From NCBI GenBank assembly GCA_044370695.1, contig JBILVB010000032.1, positions 1-28,186 of the forward strand: DNA of 28,186 nt. Direction: 5' to 3'. Positions 18,001-19,921 of this stretch are shown here, piece by piece (positions within the stretch are counted from its first letter, which is position 1; every line of letters starts with the position of its first letter). Below the pieces are notes generated by a model. That model was given only the letters and a program-made list of their open reading frames with translations. It did not search any database and was not told the DNA's origin. The translations under genes and the position numbers were made by a program. This stretch comes from JBEIFW01 sp044370695. GTDB lineage: Bacteria; Actinomycetota; Acidimicrobiia; Acidimicrobiales; Ilumatobacteraceae.

Positions 18001-19805
18001 CCGCCGACCTCTCCGATCACTTCCGGGGCGGCGACCTCGACGAGGTGGCGGTGTGGAGCCGGGCGCTGTCGACCGCCGAGGTCGGCCGGCTCGCCAGCCG
18101 CGCCGCACCCTCGGCGCCGACGGCGGTGACGGTCGCCAACGGTGACTCCGAAGCCGACGTGTCCTGGACCGCCCCGGCGGTGACCGGCGCCGGTCCCGTG
18201 AACGGCTCGACGGTCACCGCCGTGGCACCGGCCGGGTTCGGCCTGCCGCCGGCCCAGTGCTCCGTGGCCGGCGCCGGGACGTCGTGCCGGCTCACCGGGC
18301 TCCTCAACGGCGTGGCGTACACGGTCACCGTGAGCGCCTCCAACGTCGCCGGGACCGGGCCGACATCGACCCCGGTGACCGCCCGGGCATACCCGGCCGG
18401 CGTGATGTCCGGGGCGTCGTTCGCGCTCTGGCTCGACGGCGCCGATCCCTCGACGTTCTTCGCCGACACCGAGGCCACGACCGCCACCACGCCCGGCGGG
18501 GCCATCGCCCGGTGGAACGACCGCTCCCCCCGTGCGAACCACCTGACGCAGGCGGTCCCGGCGGCGAGGGCGACGGCCGGCGTGGTCGGCGACCTCACCG
18601 CCCCGACCTTCGACGGGATCGACGACAGCTACGTCCTCGACGTCACCAAGCTCCCGAGGGGGACGACCCCGGCCACCGTGTTCACCGTCGCCGTGCAGGA
18701 CTCGACGACCCCGGTGGCCGACGGCACCCGCACCGTCGTGTCCTGGGGCGACGCCGGCGTCGGTCAGGCCCGGTCGCTGGTCAAGGGTGCCGGCAGTGCC
18801 TTCGCCTATCTCGACACCGGCGCCACGACCTTCGCCATGCCCGCCTCGCTGCAGTGGCCCACCGCGCAGCCGACGTTGGTCGACGCCGACTTCTCGGCCG
18901 CCACGGTACGGGCCCGGGTCGGCGGCGCGCTGTCGTACCAATCGGCGACGATGGCGAACAACACCGGCTCGGCCGGTGCGCGGGTCGGCGGTTCGCCGTG
19001 GTCGGCCGCCCAGCACTGGCAGGGCCGTATCGCCGAGGTCATCGTCGTCGAGGGCACGCTGACCACGACCCAGATCGGCCGGGTGCAGGCCTACCTCACC
19101 CGCAAGTGGGCGTTGTCCTCGAGCCTGCCGGCCGAAGCCCTGCGGGCCGGTTCGGCACCGCTCGGTCTCTACCGGCTCGACGAGCCGGTCGGGTCCTCGG
19201 TCGCCACCGACACCTCGGGCAACGGGCGCAACGGCACGTACATGCCGGGCGTCACCCTCGGGGTACCCGGTCCCCGGCCGGGCATGACCGGCACCCGGAC
19301 CGCGAGCCAGGGGGCGGCGAACCTCGGAACCGCCATGAACAGCGCCTTCTCCTCGAGGAGCGCCTTCACGATCACCGGCTGGGTCCGCAAGAACAACACG
19401 GGCGAGTACGGGACGATCGCCGCCAACTACGACGGGAGAGGCGTGATCGTCCACGTCAGCCCCAACGGCCGCCAGGTCGGCCTCTACCTCATCCAGGCCT
19501 GGGCGCCGGACACCATCATGACCTGGACGAACGACGTGATGTCGCCCGGCGTGTGGAACCACGTGGCCGTCACCTACGACGGATCCCGACGGGCGAGCGG
19601 GGTCACGATCTACGTCAACGGCAGCCCGGTCGGCTCCGCCCCCGGGTACGACAACCTCGTCGGCGAAGCGGTGACCACGGCGCCGATGTACGCCGGGCGC
19701 CGACCGGACTGGAGCCCGGGCCCCGGCGACGACTATGCCGAGATCGGTCTGTTCAACCGGGTGCTCAGCCGGGACGAGATCCTGGCGTTCGCCTCGACCG
19801 CGTGA
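1..19805 (+). CDS. Giant multi-domain surface/secreted binding protein with nested LamG, NHL, FG-GAP, PA14, CBM, Ig-like and ricin domains (5' partial)
   Basis: The frame is open from nt 3 to the TGA at 19803-19805, so at least 6,600 residues lie in the window and the true start is upstream. Residue number here is nt/3. The visible parts are almost all extracellular carbohydrate- or adhesion-type beta domains: seven LWLDASD/YLARKWGL lectin-like units, about seven LamG domains, three Ig-like, one NHL propeller, two FG-GAP propellers, two PA14, three CBM6/35-like, NPCBM-like, ricin, TIG, FN3 and a jelly roll. No enzyme domain and no internal membrane segment was recognised. The protein ends flush with a LamG domain, with no LPXTG motif and no terminal hydrophobic helix. 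The most likely role is a very large adhesin or particle-binding protein; this is inference from domain content. Many domains are interrupted by other domains (listed separately). Export signal and anchor must be in the unseen N-terminus or absent. Confidence 0.95.
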   Translation, partial: LDAADTSTITVADGTISQWRDKSGNDRHAGPTGTVARPQLSPTAFDGRPGVTFNSQSLSVPPSATPGPNGTVFVVMRSSGNGNGSTGLVNLWSWSSGWWNPLLRFGIGDTNYAHWNGALISAPDTRATERSLQALSLSTAAGATTATWWRNGQARDSGTRAVTWGALNEFTLGSFTGYGFRDGVISELIVVPNALSTADRQRIEGYLARKWNLPLVPPHPYPIAGTVIRDSGSSRTDGTWDAGTRVIGAVQGDGAAGTVETPAALPRATATAAAGSPVDLTSGVTVSAWINPRVSGQNGGIVEKTINGAVNNQYLLFLEGGRLVWRVRLTTGALVSYYTDWYPTPGQWSHVAGTWDGSVLRTYANGAPVAVSGTSMLAANAFGTLASGPGPVTLGILGSNVYQFQGIIDDAAIFPSALTPQRVQMQWAAADATAYRATVLADGPVAYWSFEGDGVIAQDATGAHPAFIASGARTPGALSGSQGIGSPALAGNPDLSVHVVAGNPLDVRERFTVEAWINPNTDNQTAGIVDKQVGWSSNSQFVLLLVNGAVEFRVSPRTGGYVPLGTGFRPPVGTWTHVAGTYDGTTLRVYVNGIPVSATVNLFGPANGGPGRLRIGQHGNGSPSPYPFQGAIDEVAVYASALSPSRVKAHYDAGLADQTAYNGGGVLLSAMASDVDGSIDRVEFWEGSTLLATTTTSPYRWRWANPPKGVHEVFARAYDDRGLMSESTPLAFLVNDAPVVRVTGPSLPIADGSFEQGTAGLGRTGTVGGWTVAAGNIDVLASYPEVSPLAGTAFIDLNGDAPATIRQAIPTITGAGYQLSWADRANPGAGGPVSYKLRWNDADVATFTATNGTWTTRTATVAATGATGVLEFVSSQPGTGGAFLDDVKAGKATIPSSSVVLSAEASDSDGAISRVEFWDGTTLVGTARSAPYNVAWPIPGSGTKNVFARAYDTSGLFADSAPFTFDVNDGPTVAVTAPEANSYVLRSASLPPPGPIPAFRSAATGANAAVDPSFNEPSATAVDAAGNVYVADRLNHRIRRIAVDGSVTTYAGSGTAGFADGSGIAASFNGPRGLALAPDGTLYVADTDNHRIRRVGVGGVVTTLAGTGTAGATDGGVAVATFNTPFGVAVEASGSVIVTDTWNHRIRRVTTTGTITVSTVAGSGTIGSTDATGTAATFNYPTEVAIDPAGTTFVADASNRLIRRLGAATTFLSDVTPTVAWNGHYLKNDRAENDGPLRKSGVTYAKGVLTHPGATANTTYNVSYAVNGATTFRARIAIDEGTHNPNTNGSVVFTVALDGTVVYTSPTVTGSTAPIDLAIDTTGRTTLRLGVNPLASFTYDHAAWYDARLEGVAVTRLAGGAAGIGIDGYADGTGSAAAFAQPANLLATAGVVYVSENSGHRIRRIDTATAAVTTLAGSGTAGSSDGVGTAAQFSQPRGLALDGTGGIVVAELGGHRIRRIDIGSGSVTTRSGTGTPTFADSAGRTSLTVTRPAGTQPGDVLLAAITTAPSPGSVTVLEAESASRSVVGTETTWCPCSGGSATSATAFDPTNNSAWITWSYTAAVPGRYRVRFRYSAASGTPVRRLDVNATIHTASLPFPNTGSFARWTSTIDVPVTFVAGANTIRLRTDTAAGSTQPLAVDRLEVVADGPSTPTTIAWAPAGWTLVGTANASAGTTTTLYRAVASSTDPASWTWTLSAAAGATGSLTAYSGVDLVNPVETSATSTNASGTAHLAPAVTTTNGNRMIVSVLGVGTETVLTPPSGSTERVDRAGNGLTVGVVDATQVTAGSSPARTIGSGVAAESAAITVALSPGAGGSNATTTPAVRGSAAATNVTVSAIGNVATRTKLSDTAGNLAGVIDNGDRIGQALATVGDVDGDGNPDAVVGVPGDDDGGTDRGAVYVLFLNPTGTVRAERKISAITGGLSGLADNDRFGSAVTGIGDLDADGIVDIAVGASGDDGGGTDTGAVYVLRLNSNGTVKAQQKISGTTGGLAAIAPPARSAGPGPQPVRADLWFAGACAPWATCTSIAPSSTHATIPDGTPPTTTGTAAASLNWACCPYDYYGLRLRTFVTVPTTGSYTFFLRSDDNGTIRISPDDNPARTAVLAVENGSGGTLGDPTKAGTVALTAGVRYYLEAYLSEGASADYLQVGVTGPGIPTVIDVPTGWLTDPGTTGAGPWYPRAAASTGALDTGDQFGSALAGIGDLDADGVRDLVVGVPGDDDGAPDAGALLVLFLTTTGTVKAQQKLAAGAAGLAAGTTAAFDRLGSAVAAIGDLDADGIGDLVVGAPGADDGGTDRGAVHLFNLRRAGTVSGQQRISATSGGFGAGLLDNGDGFGGSVAGIGDLDGDGIGDVAVGTPGDDDGGTDRGAVHLLTLRRNGTTSNQRKISSTAGDFGSGVLADRDRFGTAVAGLGDLNRDGVVDVAVGSPGDDDGGTDRGALYALTLTGTTSASAVTIDRPTGTQPGDVLLAALGLPNTLFAVTRLEAETATRPDNILKVSTAWCPCSAGAAVDSFSPTNNAAAITFTFDAPVAGSYGLRFRYAAGDGEAVRRLDVNGVQHTAGLAFPGTASWAAWTDRALVNVNLVAGANTITLRTDTAAGSSRLLNLDRLDVENQTGATATTVTAAPAGWTLVGIRSGPDTSVVLYRYTATGTDAGSWTWRLSATVGAAGSITAYTGVDPTSPVEGVALSATTASGTAHTAPATTTGGANRMVVRVVGLAAGTTFTPPPGTTEQVDVNAGSSVTLSVADTLRPAAGTVEAATFTSGAGAGSTTMTVVLAPSSGGTSSVLVLEAEDAQASGGLAFETTWCPCSGSGAIGNFGSVDDVAGLTWTVNVPFTGYYLMQFRYGAGDGPAVRRLDVNGSQHTAALTFPGTTGWGNWTDSSPLTVSLRAGTNTVRLRTDTAAGSVRALTLDQLTVIQTAGGAPAPTVITLVASAADLDGSIARVEFRVDGTLAGTVTEAPFSVSYTAPAAGRYTVTATAVDNNGNVTVSAPVSFFVGVDPSATYRFTNSLTGLALDVAAATRPEAPNLALWLDASDASTITATAGAVTEWRDKSGNNRHVSQASASARPTYNAGGWSAAMPAISFDGVDDGLLLGSTDLSRSIDGQTILAVIAPAGPQVNTVKKPAAIVGETGFTLSGTGFGATTGWVTLVENADGSGVSVPLTVTGWTDTVVEVTVRLGTLNPGARWMVVVDQAGRRSTPYPVRVLPSVAATGLVGRWMLDETTGSTAFDVSGWEHHGAVDPQVVRGAAGVAGTAYAFDGGGQVRVGRTTTLDAIGSANGDATIAFWVRPGTPAGSWRPVFNLHAAGISDRVPGIWLYPGSNHIHYRWSTTGSGNPGVDSVTALPTGQWSQVTLVKSGSTLRVFINGVLDNQGTIPGVSTDSNAELLLCWNGYGGRCGGLDDVRLYSRALSDAEIAALADPVNAGTPPAPPADPGGPGSNPPAPGGGGGTQYGTVFSTSTPASGSSRASLFAGAGTVEAGGRRLDTDAYQSVSVPRTGRAIVGGSFDFANARLAVGLNGAWTARQSGFQTAGSTSDTASAVGGVGYAQAEDLFQGRIAELVVVNSAITTAERQHVEGYLAWKWGLTDRLPGDHPYRYSPPSGSVDGSPVIATRWDTNRLVRTEQFHESPWGRNDLVALANAATAPDGTATAARLMEGSANTYHQLWQESRQGTSGVTATYSIHVKALPGQTTVRYLNIRPVNDSSQGSNRGVTINPATGEFVTFTGSTGPAPSYVITALPDGWYRVAVTARSSGGLFWNSLELTTPALAGVSPAYYPGDGASGVLIWGAQLEMAATAGLYQRVDTSATGTAAPSQRWAVVPTGAGRVQLVGAVSTKAVAALGTANGSVSALAPLSDTNAAQHWTMQLNGDGTVTFIGAESGRVLVSSEAATASPVRIADATGSAAERWIPSLVARAGGPSVILGTGPIAFFRLGERSGTTAIDLAGRGATASYVGAPLLAQPGAFPDDPDTAVSFTGANHLQASVPGISTTAGSKTTAALWLRWDGDTSRGVRTLLGVGARQLVVRDGCLGLSTGTTAGGGDCRGVTIDPNWTNRWIRVVVELDATNPAADRLWINGVAQTSSQRFGTPGAAPLSTTVRLGGATDSTTGRFVGLVDEFVLYDRALTGEELSTTTAGTPSLTSPALWLDAADATTFTTTTSGDVTRWRDKSGRGNHVTTNRTTYDPTGLNGQPTIVTDGATVLRTPVNFNQPPVFATIPVAAGSGLDRTTSVSVSAWIRPSWGGQNGGIVEKTIGGAVNAQYLLFLEGGRVVWRLRGTNGALYHVYTGWYPTPGQWTHVVGTWDGTTMRVYVNGLEVGSGSASVTLPSGVGPLLIGQLGSNVYSFVGAIDDVAVYPDALSATQVVALSTSGDAAAHADAVLANGPLGFWRLDESDTTVTDASGNGASGDRNTAARADGKWPGGRALGGSGNTVFAVGAMTGSPAGRLVSAANNNWLFGWWAGREDNFHLDGWAVQRSTPLSSTPRLYSGTMGNGQATLWRNGTMIGQANGGFTGPNGIQIGGQYGENSVGTVSEVIVYDRVLTDAERQATEAYLAAKWGIAVPKATTKVSDTSAGGFGGVLRDGDRLGQGLTGIADLDGDGIRDAVAGAPGDDDGGTDRGAVHVLFLNPDGTVRTRQKISATTGGLTGLADNDRFGTAVTAIGTLQGAPAIAVGAPGDDTDSTDVGAVHVLRLAANGTVLTQTKIVGTPTATPPVTPGPGPQPVRYDLWFAGTCPSWANCGVYSPWADHASIPDGIPPTTTGLGHPSLNWGCCPYDRYGFRMRTFVTVPTTGAYTFYLRSDDQGTIRISPNDNPSRAQVIAVENGCCGYLGDPSKAGTVTLTAGVRYYLEAYMSEGGGGDYLQVGVTGPGISSVIDVPTTWLTDPGTTGAGGWYPRATLNVGEQFGQGVAAMGDVDGDGVRDLVVGAPGDDDSGTDAGAAYVVLLNPDGTAKTRRKITAAAGLPTNTIDANDRFATAVTALGDLDNDGITDLAIGTPGDDDGGTDRGAVHLLTLNADSTVKTRNKLSATTGGLPTNTLRDNDQFGTTVTGAGDLDADGIPDLAVGTPGDDDGGTDRGAVHLLTMRRDGTTTNRRKLSALGGLQSALRDNDRFGTAVASLGDLDADGIGDLAIGAPGDDDGGTDRGAVHVIRMNSLGGSSGMMASDPRLWVDAAATDTVVQRDGAVVAWRDRSGNGSDLTTDTVAFDPAGLNGRPAVTTDGVATLSTTQTSYPLGSTIFAVARMQGGRTGRLVTGVWNNWLFGWHGGCEDRAHFDSWVHAPCPAASTVPVLYSATTGNGQASFWRNGTLLRSAPGTFTSPNGLAIGGQWGETSEGAVSELIVYPRVLGDAERRRIEATLLTKWSINAASSVGGPVAWLDASDPSTIEQTDGVVTRWRDRSGRGADVRSTRAASSARRDTTGLNTRPAIVFDGRGTLSTRRQFNPAGSTVFAVARYTGQGASGRVIAAFSNNWLLGWHGGCIDRAYFDGWVNGAPCGSVGASPLLYSATTGNGQASYWRNGSLVGSGNGGFTSPNGLSVGGHAAYEWSASAVSEVLVYDRVLTPAERQATEAYLLDKWGLLTAGITLPAPARAASPALWVDATDAASAVTNSRGAVTRWTDKSGNGNDLTWNDAATYDTAGLNGLPAVRTTGLGSLYSSRNFTGTGSTVIAVARMTSTSPAGSIVGGTGWFLGWHAGWQDRTYANYQWVACCGSPSNTQAILYGLSSGAGTARAYRNGALQASVNGSFSGLNGLAIGAREAGGTEFGVGAISEVIVYDRVLSDSDRQAVERYLARKWGVALVAAEPSSPYAATVSSLPGLEGHWRLGETEVETVARDASGWTRNGTYDAAVTRSIPTGIAGETDTAVRFAGTGNGIRMPDQFDFTGTQPFSVALWTRIPSDTPQWARIVSKEDVAVGPQRRGWYLAVDTAGGAVVFERWNGAQRDTASASVPLDTWVQLVATYDGTRLRLYTNGSVADDEPATVSLPDTAMPFTLGRNAADLSDHFRGGDLDEVAVWSRALSTAEVGRLASRAAPSAPTAVTVANGDSEADVSWTAPAVTGAGPVNGSTVTAVAPAGFGLPPAQCSVAGAGTSCRLTGLLNGVAYTVTVSASNVAGTGPTSTPVTARAYPAGVMSGASFALWLDGADPSTFFADTEATTATTPGGAIARWNDRSPRANHLTQAVPAARATAGVVGDLTAPTFDGIDDSYVLDVTKLPRGTTPATVFTVAVQDSTTPVADGTRTVVSWGDAGVGQARSLVKGAGSAFAYLDTGATTFAMPASLQWPTAQPTLVDADFSAATVRARVGGALSYQSATMANNTGSAGARVGGSPWSAAQHWQGRIAEVIVVEGTLTTTQIGRVQAYLTRKWALSSSLPAEALRAGSAPLGLYRLDEPVGSSVATDTSGNGRNGTYMPGVTLGVPGPRPGMTGTRTASQGAANLGTAMNSAFSSRSAFTITGWVRKNNTGEYGTIAANYDGRGVIVHVSPNGRQVGLYLIQAWAPDTIMTWTNDVMSPGVWNHVAVTYDGSRRASGVTIYVNGSPVGSAPGYDNLVGEAVTTAPMYAGRRPDWSPGPGDDYAEIGLFNRVLSRDEILAFASTA
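3..668 (+). other. Domain U1: LWLDASD...YLARKWNL lectin-like unit
   Basis: The window opens a few residues into this unit (LDAADTSTIT, then QWRDKSGNDRH), and it closes with the hallmark ISELIVVPNALSTADRQRIE and YLARKWNLP. Six further copies follow in the same protein. The fold is probably a concanavalin-like beta sandwich, as in similar units of large surface proteins of Planctomycetes and Actinobacteria (recollection of the family, not a search). Only the first two or three residues appear to be missing. Confidence 0.8.
672..1300 (+). other. LamG domain L1, N-terminal lid incomplete
   Basis: The core is typical LamG: SAWINP, GGIVEKTINGAVNNQYLLF, PTPGQWSHVAGTWDGS, then the closing IDDAAIFPSALTPQRV. 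Before the core there is only the second half of the usual lid (VIRDSGSSRTDGTWDAG). The customary opening, of the form VLADGPVAYWRLGE, is absent because unit U1 lies directly before it. It is closest in sequence to the permuted LamG L5 about 12 kb downstream. Confidence 0.75.
1317..1970 (+). other. LamG domain L2
   Basis: This is a complete LamG domain. It has the opening VLADGPVAYWSFEG, the lid QDATGAHPAF, the core VEAWINP with GTWTHVAGTYDGTTLRVYVNG, and the close GAIDEVAVYASALSPSRV. Such domains usually bind glycans, often with calcium. No interruption is seen. Confidence 0.85.
1983..2208 (+). other. Ig-like domain Ig1 (first strand missing here)
   Basis: LLSAMASDVDGSIDRVEFWEG, followed by SPYRWRW, VHEVFARAYDDRG and FLVNDAP, is the bacterial Ig-like pattern (ASDxDGxIxxVEF...AxAxDxxG). 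The usual first strand (P-x-V-x-x-T-x-P) does not precede it. It follows L2 directly, so the strand may lie upstream of the window. Confidence 0.7.
2211..2906 (+). other. Ig-like domain Ig2, split by a DUF642-like insert
   Basis: Strand A (APVVRVTGPSLP, 2211-2246) is followed by a foreign module. The rest of the Ig fold resumes at about 2679 with SSSVVLSAEASDSDGAISRV, APYNVAW, KNVFARAYDTSG and FTFDVNDG. Ig1, Ig2 and Ig3 share the same core, which makes the split visible. Confidence 0.65.
2247..2676 (+). other. DUF642/CBM-like jelly-roll module inserted in Ig2
   Basis: The module starts with IADGSFEQGTAGLGRTGTVG and GWTVAAGNIDVL and ends with GGAFLDDVKAG. The sequence SFE...GWT...G(T)AFIDLNG...Q.I....Y.LSW...LDDV is typical of DUF642-like carbohydrate-binding jelly rolls. 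It sits between strand A and strand B of Ig2. Family assignment is from motif memory only. Confidence 0.6.
3042..4430 (+). repeat. Six-blade NHL beta-propeller interrupted in blade 4
   Basis: Repeats with F-N/S-x-P...(G)xxxVADxxNHRIRR...VTTLAGxGTAGxxDGxG begin near 3042, 3204, 3366, 3534, 4137 and 4302. Six NHL blades form a closed propeller used for protein or ligand binding. Blade 4 runs FNYPTEVAIDPAGTTFVADA, SNRLIRRLGAATT, then stops. Its last strand (VAVTRLAGGAAG) comes after the NPCBM-like insert. Confidence 0.85.
3633..4055 (+). other. NPCBM-like carbohydrate-binding module inside NHL blade 4
   Basis: FLSDVTPTVAWNGHYLKNDR, then LRKSGVTYAKGVLTHPGA, TTYNVSYAVNGATTFRARIA, and ASFTYDHAAWYDARL follow the NPCBM pattern (LSDL...W.....R...G..L...G..Y.KGL..H....I.Y.L.G....F.A.VG.D.......D.A.W.DA.L). 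The module is complete and lies between the third and fourth strands of NHL blade 4. Confidence 0.7.
4542..4950 (+). other. CBM6/35-like module a, inserted in GDVLLA host copy 1
   Basis: VTVLEAESASRSV, TTWCPCSGG, AWITWSYTAAVPGRYRVRFR, VRRLDVN, VTFVAGANTIRLRTD and LAVDRLEV make a complete CBM6/35-type jelly roll. A two-cysteine WCPC motif is shared by all three copies in this protein. It sits between GDVLLAAIT and APAGWTLVG of the host domain. Confidence 0.75.
5538..7345 (+). repeat. FG-GAP (integrin-type) propeller block 1, six repeats with PA14 after repeat 2
   Basis: Six repeats of DRFGxAVxGIGDLDADGIxDxxVGxPGDDDGGTDRGAVxxLxL begin near 5583, 5790, 6576, 6783, 6996 and 7206. The D-x-D-x-D-G-x-x-D loops are the calcium-binding loops of FG-GAP blades. 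Linkers such as KISATTGGL separate the repeats. A PA14 domain interrupts the array between repeats 2 and 3, exactly as in block 2. Confidence 0.85.
6006..6545 (+). other. PA14 domain a, inside FG-GAP block 1
   Basis: PVRADLWFAG, LNWACCPYDYYGLRLRTF, VPTTGSYTFFLRSDDNGTIR, ISPDDNPAR and LTAGVRYYLEAYLSEG...DYLQVGVTGPG match PA14, a beta-barrel found in adhesins and glycosidases that often binds glycans. A CC pair and a C-x6-C pair (CAPWATC-type) are conserved with PA14 copy b. The tail VIDVPTGWLTDPGTTGAG also recurs in copy b. Confidence 0.85.
7444..7845 (+). other. CBM6/35-like module b, inserted in GDVLLA host copy 2
   Basis: TRLEAETATRPDNIL, STAWCPCSAG, AAITFTFDAPVAGSYGLRFR, VRRLDVNGVQHTAGLAFPG, LVAGANTITLRTD and LNLDRLDVEN parallel modules a and c. 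It sits in the same host loop as module a. Confidence 0.75.
8364..8765 (+). other. CBM6/35-like module c, between host copy 2 and the end of Ig3
   Basis: VLVLEAEDAQASGGLAFETT, WCPCSGSGA, VPFTGYYLMQFRYGAGDGPA, VRRLDVNGSQHTAALTFPG, LRAGTNTVRLRTD and LTLDQLTVIQ form a third complete copy. This one does not appear to be inside a GDVLLA host. It directly precedes the resumed Ig3. Confidence 0.75.
9360..9640 (+). other. TIG/IPT-like domain inserted in U2
   Basis: PAAIVGETGFTLSGTGFGAT, WVTLVENADGSGVSVPLTV, DTVVEVTVRLGTLNPG and RWMVVVDQAGRRS follow the TIG pattern (G..F.I.G.NFG......V...G.......W.D..I.V.VP). Assignment is by pattern. It could be another small Ig-like module. Confidence 0.55.
9648..10275 (+). 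other. LamG domain L3 inserted in U2
   Basis: VGRWMLDETTGSTAFDVSGW, HGAVDP, ATIAFWVRPGTP, GQWSQVTLVKSGSTLRVFIN and GLDDVRLYSRALSDAEIAAL form a complete LamG. It is followed by a Pro/Gly linker before U2 resumes. Confidence 0.8.
10276..10365 (+). other. Pro/Gly-rich flexible linker
   Basis: The stretch after L3 is dominated by Pro, Gly and Ala (PPAPPADPGGPGSNPPAPGG and a run of five Gly). It is the only low-complexity linker of this type seen in the giant protein, and it connects the inserted LamG back to its host unit U2. Confidence 0.7.
10845..11436 (+). other. Phage-tail/CBM4_9-like jelly-roll domain
   Basis: NRLVRTEQFHESPWGRND, NAATAPDGTATAARLMEGS, ATYSIHVKALPGQTTVRYLN, PDGWYRVAVTAR and GVLIWGAQLEMAATAGLYQR match the common domain 'NLL..SE.F....W......T...APDGT..A..L......Y.FSVY.K.........G.QLE...T...Y'. 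It is known from phage tail fibres and surface proteins. It sits within the ricin gap after U2. Confidence 0.7.
11775..12420 (+). other. LamG domain L4
   Basis: GTGPIAFFRLGERSGTTAID, DTAVSFTGANHLQAS, AALWLRWDGDTSR, DRLWINGVAQ and GLVDEFVLYDRALTGEELS form a complete LamG that follows the resumed ricin domain. No interruption is seen. Confidence 0.8.
12441..13700 (+). other. Domain U3: LWLDASD unit split by a circularly permuted LamG
   Basis: The front half (LWLDAADATTFTTTTSGDV, WRDKSGRGNH, GLNGQPTIVTDGATVL, RTPVNFN) stops at about 12641. The back half (GSGNTVFAVGAMTGSPAGRL, NNWLFGW, GTVSEVIVYDRVLTDAERQ, YLAAKWGI) starts at about 13293. U4-U6, which are uninterrupted, place these two parts next to each other. 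Confidence 0.75.
12642..13292 (+). other. LamG L5 in permuted order (core first, lid last)
   Basis: The insert begins with a LamG core lacking its lid (VSVSAWIRPSWGGQNGGIVE, PTPGQWTHVVGTWDGTTMRV, GAIDDVAVYPDALSATQV). It ends with a LamG opening and lid that have no core behind them (VLANGPLGFWRLDESDTTVT, DASGNGASGDRNT). Joined end to start, the two pieces make one complete LamG. Confidence 0.65.
13710..15475 (+). repeat. FG-GAP propeller block 2, six repeats with PA14 after repeat 2
   Basis: Repeats begin near 13758, 13968, 14718, 14925, 15132 and 15336. They have the same DRFGTAV...DLDADGI.DLA.GxPGDDDGGTDRGAVHxLxL pattern as block 1. Repeat 2 has lost its calcium loop (GTLQGAPAIAVGAPGDDTDS replaces DLDADGxxD). 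Much of this block uses almost only C-ending codons and CCC for proline, unlike the flanking domains. A DNA segment of about 39 nt around GDDDGGTDRGAVHL recurs nearly unchanged here and in block 1. Confidence 0.85.
14150..14705 (+). other. PA14 domain b, inside FG-GAP block 2
   Basis: PVRYDLWFAGTCPSWANC, LNWGCCPYDRYGFRMRTF, VPTTGAYTFYLRSDDQGTIR, ISPNDNPSR and GVRYYLEAYMSEGGGGDYLQ match PA14 copy a along the whole length. The last roughly 95 nt (near 14588-14685) are almost identical to 6434-6531 at DNA level, with only a handful of differences by eye. Confidence 0.85.
15501..17412 (+). repeat. Three tandem, uninterrupted LWLDASD units U4, U5 and U6
   Basis: U4 is about 15501-16108, U5 about 16122-16752 and U6 about 16776-17412, each near 630 nt. 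Shared marks are LWVDA/AWLDAS, WRDRSGNG/WTDKSGNG, GLNGRPAV, GSTIFAVAR, NNWLFGWHGGC, SATTGNGQASFWRNG, SELIVY and the KWGL-type end. U4 and U5 carry a conserved HGGC...C pair, and U6 has CC instead. These intact copies are the reference that shows U2 and U3 are split. Confidence 0.85.
17430..18105 (+). other. LamG domain L7
   Basis: LPGLEGHWRLGETEVETVAR, DASGWTRNGTYD, TDTAVRFAGTGNGIRMPDQF, FSVALWTRIPSDTPQWARIV, WVQLVATYDGTRLRLYTNG and DLDEVAVWSRALSTAEVG make a complete LamG. It is followed by the FN3 domain. Confidence 0.85.
18108..18402 (+). other. Fibronectin type III domain
   Basis: PSAPTAVTVANGDSEADVSW, followed by TAPAVTGAGPVNGSTVTAV, CRLTGLLNGVAYTVTVSASN and GTGPTSTPVTARA, is a standard bacterial FN3. 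The two cysteines (CSVAGAGTSC) may form a disulphide. It acts as a spacer in most secreted proteins. Confidence 0.8.
18411..19130 (+). other. Domain U7: LWLDASD unit, uninterrupted
   Basis: ALWLDGADPSTFFADTEATT, RWNDRSPRANHLTQA, FDGIDDSYVL, TVFTVAVQDSTTPVADGTRT, VVSWGDAG, GRIAEVIVVEGTLTTTQIGR and YLTRKWAL. It is the closest intact relative of U2 and shows the continuous sequence at the point where U2 is split. Confidence 0.8.
19155..19802 (+). other. C-terminal LamG domain L8
   Basis: APLGLYRLDEPVGSSVATDT, SGNGRNGTYMPG, FTITGWVRKNNTGEYGTIAA, GVWNHVAVTYDGSRRASGVT and YAEIGLFNRVLSRDEILAFA, then STA and the stop codon. The domain is complete and its last strand is the protein C-terminus. No sorting signal follows. 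Confidence 0.85.
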
Positions 19806-19833
19806 GCGCGCCGGGCCACGCGAACGCGCGCTC
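19804..19833 (+). terminator. Possible terminator hairpin at the giant gene's stop codon
   Basis: A perfect 8-bp inverted repeat, GAGCGCGC (19804-19811) and GCGCGCTC (19826-19833), has a 14-nt loop. It overlaps the last two bases of the TGA. There is no T-tract, so it would be the U-less type often proposed for high-GC Actinobacteria, or simply a 3' mRNA stabiliser. Confidence 0.4.
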
Positions 19834-19921
19834 GACCGCCTGCGCCGTGATCGCCCTCGCTCGGACGAAACACCGCCGTTCGCCTCCACTGGGTCCGGGA
19901 GCGGTCGATCTCCCCCGTCGG

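Noticed and set aside
13268..18145. 1,625-codon open frame on the + strand full of Arg and His
   Set aside because: It is an out-of-frame reading of the FG-GAP and LWLD repeats. Its runs of Arg-His come from the repeated GACGACGAC-type DNA.
18257..19921. N-terminal extension of the GGDEF-EAL frame into the giant gene
   Set aside because: The frame is open upstream by chance. Recognisable protein (basic start and membrane helix) begins only at the ATG at 19922.
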